8,338 nt of DNA from the NCBI GenBank assembly GCA_900545505.1, contig UQZC01000058.1, forward strand, positions 1-8,338, written 5' to 3'. The position numbers and the translations under genes are program-made. The notes under the pieces were generated by a model, which was not told the origin of the DNA, did no database searches, and saw only the letters and a program-made list of their open reading frames with translations. Shown one piece after another: positions 1 through 5,928 of the stretch (its first letter is position 1; the number at the start of each line of letters is the position of its first letter). This DNA comes from an uncultured Collinsella sp. (lineage in GTDB: Bacteria > Actinomycetota > Coriobacteriia > Coriobacteriales > Coriobacteriaceae).

Positions 1-10
1 AGCAATCCAT

Positions 11-697
11 CTATTCTCGATGCGCTTTATCGTCATAGCCATTGGGGCCCGTGAAGCCGGCACGCAGGTTGAGCAGCGGATCGTGCGGAGCAATGCCCAG
101 CTCGGCCGCCTGCTCGGTATTGGCACGAACGGCCTCGACCGTGCGGTAGCCAACCGAGACAATCGGCGTTCCGCCAACACGCTCGACCTCGGCAAAAATC
201 GACTTGTCCTCAAGATCGGCCGTCAACAGCTCACGGTAGGCGTCAAACGGCACAAAGATGTTCTCCTCAAAGATGGGCTCGCCGTCGGCCGTACGCACGC
301 GCTTGATATGCAGCAGCAGCGCATCCTTCTGCAGGCCAAAGAACTCCATCTCGTTTTGGCGCGCCGGAACGATCTGGCGATCGATCACGTGCGCACCGGC
401 CTTCATGCCGTTGCCGGCACACAGCGCGGTAAACGTCTGCAGCGTCGAGGCGTGAAACTGGCGGTTGATGTGCGGCGTGGAGACAAAGGTGCCACGGCCC
501 TGCTGCTTAACCAGGTAGCCATCGGAGCACAGCTCCTCGACGGCGCGGCGCACCGTAATGCGGCTCACGTCGTACTGCTCGGCTAGCTCAAGCTCGGACG
601 GAATACGCTCCTTGGGTGCATAAACACCTTTCTCGATCGCGTCCTTGATCTCGTCGTAAATCTGCTGGTAAAGCGGTGCATTTTTGGGCGCAGGCAT
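11..697 (-). CDS. GntR/HutC-family transcriptional regulator with UTRA domain, C-terminus probably frameshifted
   Basis: This is a DNA-binding repressor or activator of the GntR superfamily, HutC subfamily. The N-terminal winged helix-turn-helix spans about residues 8-73: the stretch PSELELAEQYDVSRITVRRA is the typical GntR recognition region and GRGTFV closes the wing. A UTRA effector domain follows from about residue 95; in this family it usually binds a phosphorylated sugar or related metabolite. The start is an ATG with only a weak ribosome site (AAGAGTG). The protein has 228 residues, slightly short for the family, and the normal UTRA ending after PLLNLRAGF is replaced by GPNGYDDKAHRE and a stop. 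The neighbouring frame stays open to the window edge and reads AMTIKRIENRWIA, which looks more like a genuine UTRA end, so a one-base indel near 35-50 is likely. A palindromic operator-like site lies 38 bases upstream and also appears upstream of the PTS and EamA genes, which suggests autoregulation and local control. Family assignment is firm; the effector is unknown. Confidence 0.93.
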   Translation of the reverse strand: MPAPKNAPLYQQIYDEIKDAIEKGVYAPKERIPSELELAEQYDVSRITVRRAVEELCSDGYLVKQQGRGTFVSTPHINRQFHASTLQTFTALCAGNGMKAGAHVIDRQIVPARQNEMEFFGLQKDALLLHIKRVRTADGEPIFEENIFVPFDAYRELLTADLEDKSIFAEVERVGGTPIVSVGYRTVEAVRANTEQAAELGIAPHDPLLNLRAGFTGPNGYDDKAHRE

Positions 698-711
698 ATC
701 TAATCACTCTT

Positions 712-727
712 ATCGAAATATCGAAAT
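712..727. repeat. Tandem 8-mer repeat in the GntR leader
   Basis: ATCGAAAT occurs twice head to tail between the operator-like site and the GntR start codon. It may be part of the untranslated leader or a second protein-binding site, but two copies of an AT-rich 8-mer could be chance. Confidence 0.5.
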
Positions 728-734
728 AACTAAT

Positions 735-747
735 ACGTATATAACGT
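735..747. promoter_or_regulatory. Putative GntR operator upstream of the regulator gene
   Basis: On the minus strand this reads ACGTTATATACGT, a perfect palindrome apart from the central base, with ACGT half-sites separated by five A/T bases. The same ACGT-N5-ACGT arrangement lies in the PTS promoter (6885-6897), and 11/13 matches occur upstream of the EamA gene (8157-8178). Its place 38 bases ahead of the regulator start fits autoregulation. An AT-rich TATTAG (730-735) next to it could serve as the -10, but the -35 is not clear. That the GntR protein binds here is inferred from repetition and position. Confidence 0.6.
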
Positions 748-790
748 CTAGTTTCATATTACCTCATAATGATAAAACGATACACCCTCC

Positions 791-833
791 CTACCAAAAA
801 GCGACAGCTTCATTTTGGTAGGTTTTATCTGGG
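791..833. repeat. Dispersed 43-nt intergenic repeat, copy A
   Basis: This stretch matches 2926-2968 at 39 of 43 positions in the same orientation. Its core is a hairpin: CCTACCAAAA (790-799) pairs perfectly with TTTTGGTAGG (813-822) around a 13-nt loop. On the plus strand the stem is followed by TTTTATCTGGG, which resembles a terminator, but the neighbouring genes run on the other strand. It lies between the YitT stop and the GntR start. Probably a member of a species-specific dispersed repeat family. Confidence 0.8.
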
Positions 834-835
834 CA

Positions 836-880
836 AACGAGAGCCTCTCGAAAGCAACGGGGCTTTCGGGGGAGCTCGTT
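836..880 (-). terminator. Imperfect hairpin after the YitT gene, possible terminator
   Basis: An inner stem CGAAAGC/GCTTTCG (849-855 with 862-868) is enclosed by an interrupted outer stem including ACGAG (837-841) with CTCGT (875-879). It begins about 38 bases past the YitT stop. On the minus strand only TTTG follows the stem, so it is a weak intrinsic terminator at best. Together with repeat A it fills most of the YitT-GntR gap. Confidence 0.35.
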
Positions 881-917
881 CGGATGGGTTGCGCAGGACC
901 GGCAAAATGCCAATACC

Positions 918-1925
918 CTACTTGCCGTCGTCCTGCTGCAGGCTGTCCTGTTCGATGAGGCGCGCCTGCCTGCTGGCCATGCGTGCGGGCTTGTCGGGAT
1001 CGGGAACGGCCGCGGGCATGGGCTCGTCGACATGACCACCCCACCAGCCGCCCACAAAGTTGAGCGTGTGGAACACATTGATCACGGCGCCGGAATCAAC
1101 GTCGCACACCAGCTTGATAATGTCCTGACTCTCGTAGGTCGAGACAACGGTGTTCAGCAGGTACATCTTTTCGCGGCTATATCCGCCGACGACCTCGGCG
1201 CAGCTAATGCCGTGCTGAAAATGGTTTACGTAGGCAGTCATGACCTCGTCTGCCTTACGCGTCGTGATCTGCAGCGTCACGCGATCGTAGCGACGATAGA
1301 AACTGTCGATGGTCTTGGTCGAAATAAACTGGAACACGATGGAATACGCCGCCTTGTCCCAGCCAAACATAAAGCCAAAGATCGCCAGGATAAAGCAGTT
1401 GAAACCAAAGATGACGCCCCAGATGGTCTTGCCCGTGTGGTTGGAAACCCACAGCGCGATAAAGTCGGTGCCGCCGGTGGATGCGCCGGATTTAAGTGCG
1501 ATGGCAGCGCCCAGACCCGAGACCACACCGCCAAAAATGATGAGCATGATCTTGTCGCCCAAAAATGGAGCGAAGTGAAAGACGTTGAGGAACAGCGACG
1601 AGAGCACGACCTGCATCATCGAGAAGATGACGAAGCGCTTGCTAATGCCGCTCCAGCATAGGAGCGCCACGGGGATGTTGAGCGCGAGCATACCGAGCGA
1701 AATGTCGATGTGAACGCCGCCCAGCGAGGTAACGCGATCGAGCAGGACCGCAACGCCGGTGAGGCCGCTCGGAAGCAGGTCGGCGGGCTGAATGAACGCC
1801 TGGATCAGGAATGTCTGGAGAACGGCGGAAATCGTGACCGCCACGGCAGTAATGGCGCGGCGGACGATGGTGAGGCGGCCGAGTACGAGCACTCGGTCCG
1901 TGAGCTGATCGATGGCGTTCGCCAC
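918..1925 (-). CDS. YitT family membrane protein (DUF161 plus C-terminal DUF2179)
   Basis: An integral membrane protein of the YitT family, whose transport function is not established. Hydrophobic segments fill residues about 20-200, with the family hallmark GASTGGTDFIALW near 147-159. A soluble DUF2179-like domain follows at about 215-292; HGISCAEVVGGYSREKMYLLNTVVS is the characteristic region. The last 40 or so residues (about 293-335) are hydrophilic, rich in Pro, Asp and Gln, and extend beyond the usual family length of about 280-300. The start is a GTG (1923-1925), supported by a good ribosome site, AAAGGAG (within 1931-1938), five bases upstream. An extended -10 promoter lies about 46 bases upstream, so the gene is probably transcribed separately from the HAD gene. 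Nothing ties it to the sugar operon except position. Family call is strong; cellular role unknown. Confidence 0.93.
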   Translation of the reverse strand: MANAIDQLTDRVLVLGRLTIVRRAITAVAVTISAVLQTFLIQAFIQPADLLPSGLTGVAVLLDRVTSLGGVHIDISLGMLALNIPVALLCWSGISKRFVIFSMMQVVLSSLFLNVFHFAPFLGDKIMLIIFGGVVSGLGAAIALKSGASTGGTDFIALWVSNHTGKTIWGVIFGFNCFILAIFGFMFGWDKAAYSIVFQFISTKTIDSFYRRYDRVTLQITTRKADEVMTAYVNHFQHGISCAEVVGGYSREKMYLLNTVVSTYESQDIIKLVCDVDSGAVINVFHTLNFVGGWWGGHVDEPMPAAVPDPDKPARMASRQARLIEQDSLQQDDGK

Positions 1926-1970
1926 GCAGGCTCCTTTCGAAGGCAGATGTAGTTGTGGGGTATGCCCGCG

Positions 1971-1979
1971 ATTGTAGCA
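1971..1979 (-). promoter_or_regulatory. Putative extended -10 promoter for the YitT gene
   Basis: The minus strand reads TGCTACAAT, an extended -10 box (TG-N-TACAAT) placed about 46 bases before the GTG start. A TTGAAG lies upstream at 1997-2002, but the 20-base spacing is too long for an ideal -35, so the extended -10 probably carries recognition. Confidence 0.5.
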
Positions 1980-2063
1980 TGGAGCGTGCAGGGGCGCTTC
2001 AATTCACCCTCTCTCGACAACCAAAGCGGGACCAGCAACCCCACGACCAAAGGCCCAAATTAC

Positions 2064-2182
2064 AAGTGAGTAGACTTTACGCGACCTGCAGAGCACACCC
2101 AAAACCGCCACCCCTGTGACCTGCGGTTTTACTAGAGCAGATGCGCTTTGTGCTCGTCCTGCACCAAAAAGTCTACTCACTT
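2064..2182. repeat. 119-nt nested inverted-repeat element
   Basis: The ends are a perfect 15-bp inverted repeat, AAGTGAGTAGACTTT (2064-2078) with its reverse complement at 2168-2182. Inside, GAGCACA (2091-2097) pairs with TGTGCTC (2149-2155), and AAAACCGC (2101-2108) pairs with GCGGTTTT (2123-2130). The whole could fold as a long stepped hairpin in RNA or extrude as a cruciform. No flanking target duplication is evident. It lies between the HAD stop and the YitT promoter, in the largest gene-free stretch of the window (1926-2279). It could be a non-autonomous mobile element (MITE-like), a dispersed extragenic palindrome, or a structured RNA; the sequence alone does not decide. Confidence 0.7.
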
Positions 2183-2228
2183 AGTCCGAATCGAAGCCAA
2201 ACGGATCCAAATAGATGACAAATTAAGC

Positions 2229-2276
2229 CAATCCGCAGCAAAAGACGCGTGAATCAGTGCTTCTCGCGGCGGATTG
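2229..2276 (-). terminator. Long-loop hairpin just after the HAD gene, weak terminator candidate
   Basis: CAATCCGC (2229-2236) and GCGGATTG (2269-2276) form a perfect 8-bp inverted repeat, starting three bases past the HAD stop. The 32-base loop and the following GCTTAATTTG on the minus strand make it a poor classical terminator. It may protect the 3' end or be incidental. Confidence 0.3.
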
Positions 2277-2279
2277 ACG

Positions 2280-2909
2280 CTACAAAGCGGCCAAAATGTC
2301 GGTCAGATTATCGATAACGGCATCGGCTCGCGATTGATCGAGGTTGACACCCTCGTGCGGACGCAGCGCCAGGACGCGGGCGCCGGAGCGCTTACCAGCC
2401 TCGATGCCCAAAGGCGAATCCTCGATAACCAGGCACTCGGCAGGCTCCACCCCCAGCGCCTCCATGGCACGCAGGTAGATCTCGGGGTCGGGCTTAAACG
2501 CACTGCACTCGTGACCGCTGATGGTGTAGTCCAGCACGTCGGCGATACCGGCAATCTCCACCAGCTCGTCGATCAACTCGCGATAGGACGAGCTCGCGAT
2601 GGCACACTTCACGCCACGCTCATGCAGCTCACGCATCACCGGCTCCGTCTGCTCGTTGAGCAGCTCGGCATACGGAACGGGGTGGTCCGGGCTGTAGACC
2701 TGCTTGTACTCCACGCGTAGGCGCTCGCGCAGCTCAACATCGTCGGGCACCAGCGCCTCCCAAATGGCCGGCTCGTTAGACCCCGAAAGATCGGGAATCT
2801 CGTCAAAGTGGAACCCCTTCTCTTCCATAAACGCCACGCGGCGGCGGTTGTAGAACCACTCGGTATCGACCAGCACGCCGTCCATGTCAAACAGCACTGC
2901 CTTGATCAT
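2280..2909 (-). CDS. HAD-superfamily phosphatase / beta-phosphoglucomutase-like hydrolase
   Basis: A 209-residue cytoplasmic HAD enzyme of the subfamily IA/PGMB type, acting on small phosphorylated metabolites, typically sugar phosphates. All motifs are present: motif I FDMDGVLVDTE with nucleophile D8 and acid/base D10; the helical cap from about residue 15 to 90; motif II IASSS with Ser near 106; motif III lysine K139 in FKPDPEIY; and motif IV EDSPLGIEAG with E163/D164 for magnesium. The ATG at 2907-2909 is preferred over the ATG two codons upstream (2913-2915), because the ribosome site GGAGGAG (2916-2922) directly abuts the upstream ATG but sits six bases from this one. Repeat copy B lies just upstream of the ribosome site. 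The gene follows the PTS operon terminator, so it is probably a separate unit. Hydrolase versus mutase and the substrate cannot be settled here. Confidence 0.93.
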   Translation of the reverse strand: MIKAVLFDMDGVLVDTEWFYNRRRVAFMEEKGFHFDEIPDLSGSNEPAIWEALVPDDVELRERLRVEYKQVYSPDHPVPYAELLNEQTEPVMRELHERGVKCAIASSSYRELIDELVEIAGIADVLDYTISGHECSAFKPDPEIYLRAMEALGVEPAECLVIEDSPLGIEAGKRSGARVLALRPHEGVNLDQSRADAVIDNLTDILAAL

Positions 2910-2925
2910 ACGCATCTCCTCCTAC

Positions 2926-2968
2926 CTGCCAAAAAGGGACAGGTTTATTTTGGTAGGTTTTATCTGGG
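2926..2968. repeat. Dispersed 43-nt intergenic repeat, copy B, in the HAD leader
   Basis: Matches copy A (791-833) at 39 of 43 positions, same orientation. CTGCCAAAA pairs with TTTTGGTAG apart from one G-T position. On the minus strand it sits directly upstream of the HAD ribosome site. There, CCTACC (from 2952-2957) could alternatively pair with GGTAGG (from 2921-2926), which abuts GGAGGAG, so the repeat could influence HAD translation. Confidence 0.8.
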
Positions 2969-3003
2969 GTTTTATGACGCGACAGACACGCCCTCCCCAG
3001 AGC

Positions 3004-3035
3004 AAAAAAGGGGACGGGGCGCAAACCCCATCCCC
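3004..3035 (-). terminator. Intrinsic terminator of the PTS-SIS operon
   Basis: On the minus strand GGGGATGGGG (3026-3035) pairs with CCCCGTCCCC (3010-3019), a 10-bp stem with a single T-G wobble, around a six-base loop, followed at once by six T (3004-3009). It starts 34 bases past the SIS gene stop. Stem, loop and U-tract all fit a strong rho-independent terminator. Confidence 0.9.
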
Positions 3036-3069
3036 TCTCAATCAACCCGTAAGGTCTACTTACTTGTGA

Positions 3070-4053
3070 TTAGTAGGAAAGCTTCCACATGTAGCGACGC
3101 ATGGTCAGCGGGTGCTGACGGGCCTCGGCGATCTGGTTGCCGTACTCGCGCATAACGGCGAGGTGCAGCAGCGGGTTGAAGTAGGTGACGACGCTCGCGG
3201 GCACGGCGTCGGCCAGGCCGTAGTCCTTGGAGTCGATCAGAGCGACCTTGGCGCCCATGCGCTCAAGGAAGGTGAGGGCGCGGGCGTCCATCGGACGGGT
3301 AGCGCCATCGGACATGAAGAAGACGTAGGGCTTACCCTCGGTGGAAACCTCGAACGGGCCGTGGAAGTACTCGCCGGTGTTGTAGGCGGCGGCGTCGATC
3401 CACTGCATCTCGGTGAACAGGAAGGCGGCGTGAGAATAAGCCATCTTCTCGGAGGCACCGGAAGCCATGAAGTAGATCATCTTGTCGTCCTTGAAGTCCT
3501 CGGCGAACTTCTTGGCGAGCTTCTTGCAGTGCTGAGCGGCGTTCTCGCAGAGATCGAAGATGTTGGTGAGGCCGGTGATCATGTCCTCGTAGTGGTCATA
3601 ACCCTCGGTCTGCTGAAGGATCTCGAGAGCAAGAGCGATGGCGTAGCCGGGCTTCTCGCACTTGGCAGCGTAGTTGGCGTGGAAGCCGTGGACGATGACG
3701 TGGTCGGCGTCGACGGTCAGAGCGGAGCCAGCCTTGTTGGTGAGGGAGACGACCGGGCAGTTGTGCTTCTTGGCGGTCTTGTTGGCCTCGACGGTCTCGG
3801 GCGTGGAGCCACCGAGGGAGCAGGTGATCACGAAGGTGTGCTCGTTGACCCAAGAGGGCGTGTCGTAGTTGAACTCGTTAGCAGTGAAGATCTGAACGTT
3901 CAGCTTGTCCGTGTTGTTGGCCAGGAAGTACTTGGCGGGGTAAAGGTCGGACATGGAAGCGCCGCAGCCGACGAAGGCGACGCTGTGGATCTCGTGGTTG
4001 GACAGGACGTCAGCGACGATCTGCTTAGGGAGGTTAAGGTCGATCTCGTACAT
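3070..4053 (-). CDS. SIS-domain sugar isomerase family enzyme, FrlB/FraB-like 6-phosphofructose-amine deglycase
   Basis: A 327-residue cytoplasmic phosphosugar enzyme with two SIS half-domains (about 20-150 and 185-300). Sugar-phosphate binding elements visible are FVGCGAS near 27-33 and TCSLGGSTPETVEA near 77-90. The region NTGEYFHGPFEV and the ending MRRYMWKLSY resemble, from memory, E. coli FrlB (GEFRHGPLEI; RRYYGGLVEY). E215 and H231 lie 16 residues apart, the spacing I recall for the catalytic Glu/His pair of the deglycase FraB. Such enzymes split a phosphorylated Amadori compound into hexose 6-phosphate and a free amine or amino acid. The start is the ATG at 4051-4053: AAAGGA lies nine bases upstream, while an ATG three codons earlier directly touches it. 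Being last gene of a mannose-family PTS operon and followed by a terminator supports catabolism of the PTS product. An AgaS-like or other ketose/aldose role is possible; the substrate is unproven. Confidence 0.88.
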   Translation of the reverse strand: MYEIDLNLPKQIVADVLSNHEIHSVAFVGCGASMSDLYPAKYFLANNTDKLNVQIFTANEFNYDTPSWVNEHTFVITCSLGGSTPETVEANKTAKKHNCPVVSLTNKAGSALTVDADHVIVHGFHANYAAKCEKPGYAIALALEILQQTEGYDHYEDMITGLTNIFDLCENAAQHCKKLAKKFAEDFKDDKMIYFMASGASEKMAYSHAAFLFTEMQWIDAAAYNTGEYFHGPFEVSTEGKPYVFFMSDGATRPMDARALTFLERMGAKVALIDSKDYGLADAVPASVVTYFNPLLHLAVMREYGNQIAEARQHPLTMRRYMWKLSY

Positions 4054-4145
4054 CTGACACATTCCTTTCGATTTTTGCGGCGCCACATTGCCGGGCGCTC
4101 GCAGGGTTACCGTGGTTTGGGCCGAGTCGCCGGCCCGTTGAGGAT

Positions 4146-4171
4146 GTGACAAAGGGACTGCCCTTTGTCAC
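4146..4171. repeat. Perfect 11-bp hairpin between EIID and the SIS gene
   Basis: GTGACAAAGGG (4146-4156) and CCCTTTGTCAC (4161-4171) form a perfect 11-bp stem with a four-base loop. There is no U-tract on either strand. Similar short palindromes recur in Collinsella-type genomes as far as I recall, so it may be a dispersed extragenic palindrome, though only one copy lies here. In the operon transcript it would form a stable structure between cistrons. A smaller stem GGGCCG/CGGCCC (4119-4136) lies on its SIS side. Confidence 0.75.
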
Positions 4172-4185
4172 GTATAGGGATGGAA

Positions 4186-4216
4186 GCCTGCCTGGGGTAT
4201 GGGATGCCAGGCAGGC
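4186..4216 (-). terminator. Stable hairpin after EIID, possible partial terminator or RNA stabiliser
   Basis: GCCTGCCTGG (4186-4195) pairs perfectly with CCAGGCAGGC (4207-4216) around an 11-base loop, beginning about 34 bases past the EIID stop. On the minus strand the stem is followed by TTCCATCCC, which is not a good U-tract. It probably attenuates transcription or protects the PTS part of the message, letting the transporter and the SIS gene be expressed at different levels. Confidence 0.5.
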
Positions 4217-4250
4217 CCCCGGGGGAAAGCGGTTAGGCGCTTGGTCGCGA

Positions 4251-5084
4251 CTAGGCCAGGATGCCGGCCGCGGAGAGGGCGATGCCGCCCACGATGGCGA
4301 TCACGAGAAGCCAACCGGTGTTGACGTTCTTCTTGATGAGCCAGTACATAAGGCCGGTGAGGCCGAGGGAGATCATCTGGGGCATCATGCCGTCCAGGAT
4401 GTCCTGGATCACGACGGTGCCCTCAGCGAACTGCAGCGGGGTGGTGGCGCCGATCAGCGTGGCGATCATGCCGCCCACGGACATAAGACCCACGATGCCG
4501 CAGACATACATGAGCTTCTCCATGAGGTCGCCGCCCTGAAGCTTGCTCAGGTACTCGTGGCCGCCCTGATAGCCCATCTTGGCTGCGAACCAAGTGATCA
4601 GCACAGAGGGGACGATGGAGATGAGCATGGCCAGGATCGGGCCCATGATGGAGCCCTGCTGAGCCAGCTGAACGCCCAGACCAAAGGCGATAACGCGGAT
4701 GGTGCCCTGGAAGAAGGAGTCACCGATGCCGGAAAGCGGACCCATGAGGGAGGTCTTGACCGCGTTGATCGAATCGGGATCGAAGTTCTCGGGATCCTTG
4801 GCGTACTCCTCCTCCATGGAGGCGGCGAGGCCCAGGATGAAAGCACTCGTCTGCGGGGTGCAGTTGTAGAACGCCATGTGACGGTGGTAAGCCTCTTTCT
4901 TGGCCTCGAGCTGCTTGGGGTCAGACTCGTCGGGATAGAGGCGGTCGAGCGTGGGAACCATGCCGTAGAGGAAGCCCATGTTCATCTGACGCTCGTAGTT
5001 CCAAGAGGCCTGGATGGCCCAGGAGCGCCAGAAGAACTGGCTGACCTTCTTGTTCAGGGACACGTCCTTGGTTGCGGTTGCCAT
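4251..5084 (-). CDS. PTS mannose/fructose/sorbose-family EIID membrane component
   Basis: The IID subunit of a mannose-family phosphotransferase system, which with EIIC forms the membrane channel that moves sugar inward as EIIB phosphorylates it. The 277-residue protein opens with LNKKVSQFFWRSWAIQASWN and the following NYERQMNMGFLYGMVPTLDRLYP (about 10-51), the conserved IID N-terminus. KTSLMGPLSGIGDSFFQG (about 110-127) is the second family hallmark. Hydrophobic segments follow from about residue 128 to the end, with LTGLMYWLIKKNVNTGW near the C-terminus. The ATG at 5082-5084 is chosen over in-frame upstream codons because AAGGAGG lies at proper distance and MATATKDVSLNKK is a normal start. 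The ribosome site overlaps the EIIC stop (TAAGGAGG) and the gap is 13 bases, implying coupled translation. Family call is secure; sugar specificity is not readable. Confidence 0.96.
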   Translation of the reverse strand: MATATKDVSLNKKVSQFFWRSWAIQASWNYERQMNMGFLYGMVPTLDRLYPDESDPKQLEAKKEAYHRHMAFYNCTPQTSAFILGLAASMEEEYAKDPENFDPDSINAVKTSLMGPLSGIGDSFFQGTIRVIAFGLGVQLAQQGSIMGPILAMLISIVPSVLITWFAAKMGYQGGHEYLSKLQGGDLMEKLMYVCGIVGLMSVGGMIATLIGATTPLQFAEGTVVIQDILDGMMPQMISLGLTGLMYWLIKKNVNTGWLLVIAIVGGIALSAAGILA

Positions 5085-5097
5085 AGTGTGTTCCTCC

Positions 5098-5892
5098 TTA
5101 GTCTTCGTCGTCTTCGAGCGGATCGTAGTCGGAATCGACACCGGCGGCTGCATGGGAACCGTTGAACTTGAAGCCCATGAAGACGACAGCCAGGCACACA
5201 CCGATCAGAGCGACCGCGATGACGGACAGGTTGAGATAAGCGGCGAGCAGGAAACCGATGAACAGGAACGGAGTCATACCCTTCTTGATCATCATGGTGA
5301 GCAGCAGGGCCAAGCCGTAGGCGGTCATGATCTTGGTCGAAACGTTAAGACCAGTGGACAGCCACTCGGGAACCATGTTGACGATGGCCTGAACCAGGTC
5401 GGTGCCAACAAAGACGGCGAGGAAGATCGGCAGGAAGTACATGATGGCGTACAGACCGGAGCCGGCGCAGATGTGCATACGGTAGGCGGTCTTGAACTTT
5501 CCGTTATCGATCGCGCTATCGGCCACATGGGTGAGGGCGGCGATGATGGAACGGAAGACAATGCCGAGGAGCTGACCCAGGACGGCGACCGGGATGGCGA
5601 TCGTCATGGCGGTCTCGGCGGAAGCATCGGTCAGGCATGCGAAGGCAGCGGCCACGATGCCGCCCAGGACCATATCGGGCGGAACGGCAGCGCCGACCTG
5701 CACCAGGCCCATGGACACGAGCTCGACGGCGGCACCGACGGCAAGGCCGGTGGGCACATCGCCCAGCAGCAGACCGACGAGCGTAGCGCCAACGAGGGGC
5801 TGCTCGAAGTTAAGACGACCGAGCAGGCGGGAGTCCCACATGCAGAACACGCCGACGAGGCCGACGAGCACCGCACTGATGAACGTATTCAT
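5098..5892 (-). CDS. PTS mannose/fructose/sorbose-family EIIC membrane component
   Basis: The IIC permease subunit (EII-Sor type) of the mannose-family PTS. The 264-residue protein is largely hydrophobic, with the family signature FEQPLVGATLVGLLLGDVPTGLAVGAAVELVSMG at about residues 29-62 and further hydrophobic segments up to about 240. It ends in an acidic tail, DSDYDPLEDDED, presumably cytoplasmic. The ATG has a good ribosome site, AAAGGAG (5899-5905), six bases upstream. The gap to the EIIAB stop is 36 bases and holds a small hairpin CAGGC-TTTT-GCCTG (5910-5923) just before the ribosome site. It works with EIIAB and EIID encoded beside it. Family assignment is strong; substrate unknown. 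Confidence 0.96.
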   Translation of the reverse strand: MNTFISAVLVGLVGVFCMWDSRLLGRLNFEQPLVGATLVGLLLGDVPTGLAVGAAVELVSMGLVQVGAAVPPDMVLGGIVAAAFACLTDASAETAMTIAIPVAVLGQLLGIVFRSIIAALTHVADSAIDNGKFKTAYRMHICAGSGLYAIMYFLPIFLAVFVGTDLVQAIVNMVPEWLSTGLNVSTKIMTAYGLALLLTMMIKKGMTPFLFIGFLLAAYLNLSVIAVALIGVCLAVVFMGFKFNGSHAAAGVDSDYDPLEDDED

Positions 5893-5928
5893 ACCCTTCT
5901 CCTTTCAGTCAGGCAAAAGCCTGGTTGA

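Noticed and set aside
769..1044. Open frames on both strands around 754-1044, some reading LPTKKRQLHFGRFYLG
   Set aside because: They overlap the YitT 3' end and merely translate repeat copy A; a similar peptide at 2808-3155 is repeat copy B. No ribosome site or family resemblance.
3050..3070. GGTCTACTTACTTGTGATTAG near the SIS stop resembles the end of the 119-nt element
   Set aside because: It matches the 15-bp end only partly and has no partner copy nearby, so it is not called as a second element.
3112..4149. Long plus-strand open frame of 345 codons opposite the SIS gene, and others opposite the PTS genes (4146-5165, 5014-5928)
   Set aside because: High-GC antisense shadows rich in Gly, Val, Asp and His, without domains or ribosome sites; the minus-strand genes are clearly real.
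5910..5923. Small hairpin CAGGC-TTTT-GCCTG between EIIAB and EIIC
   Set aside because: A 5-bp stem is too small to call as a terminator or regulator by itself; noted in the EIIC entry only.
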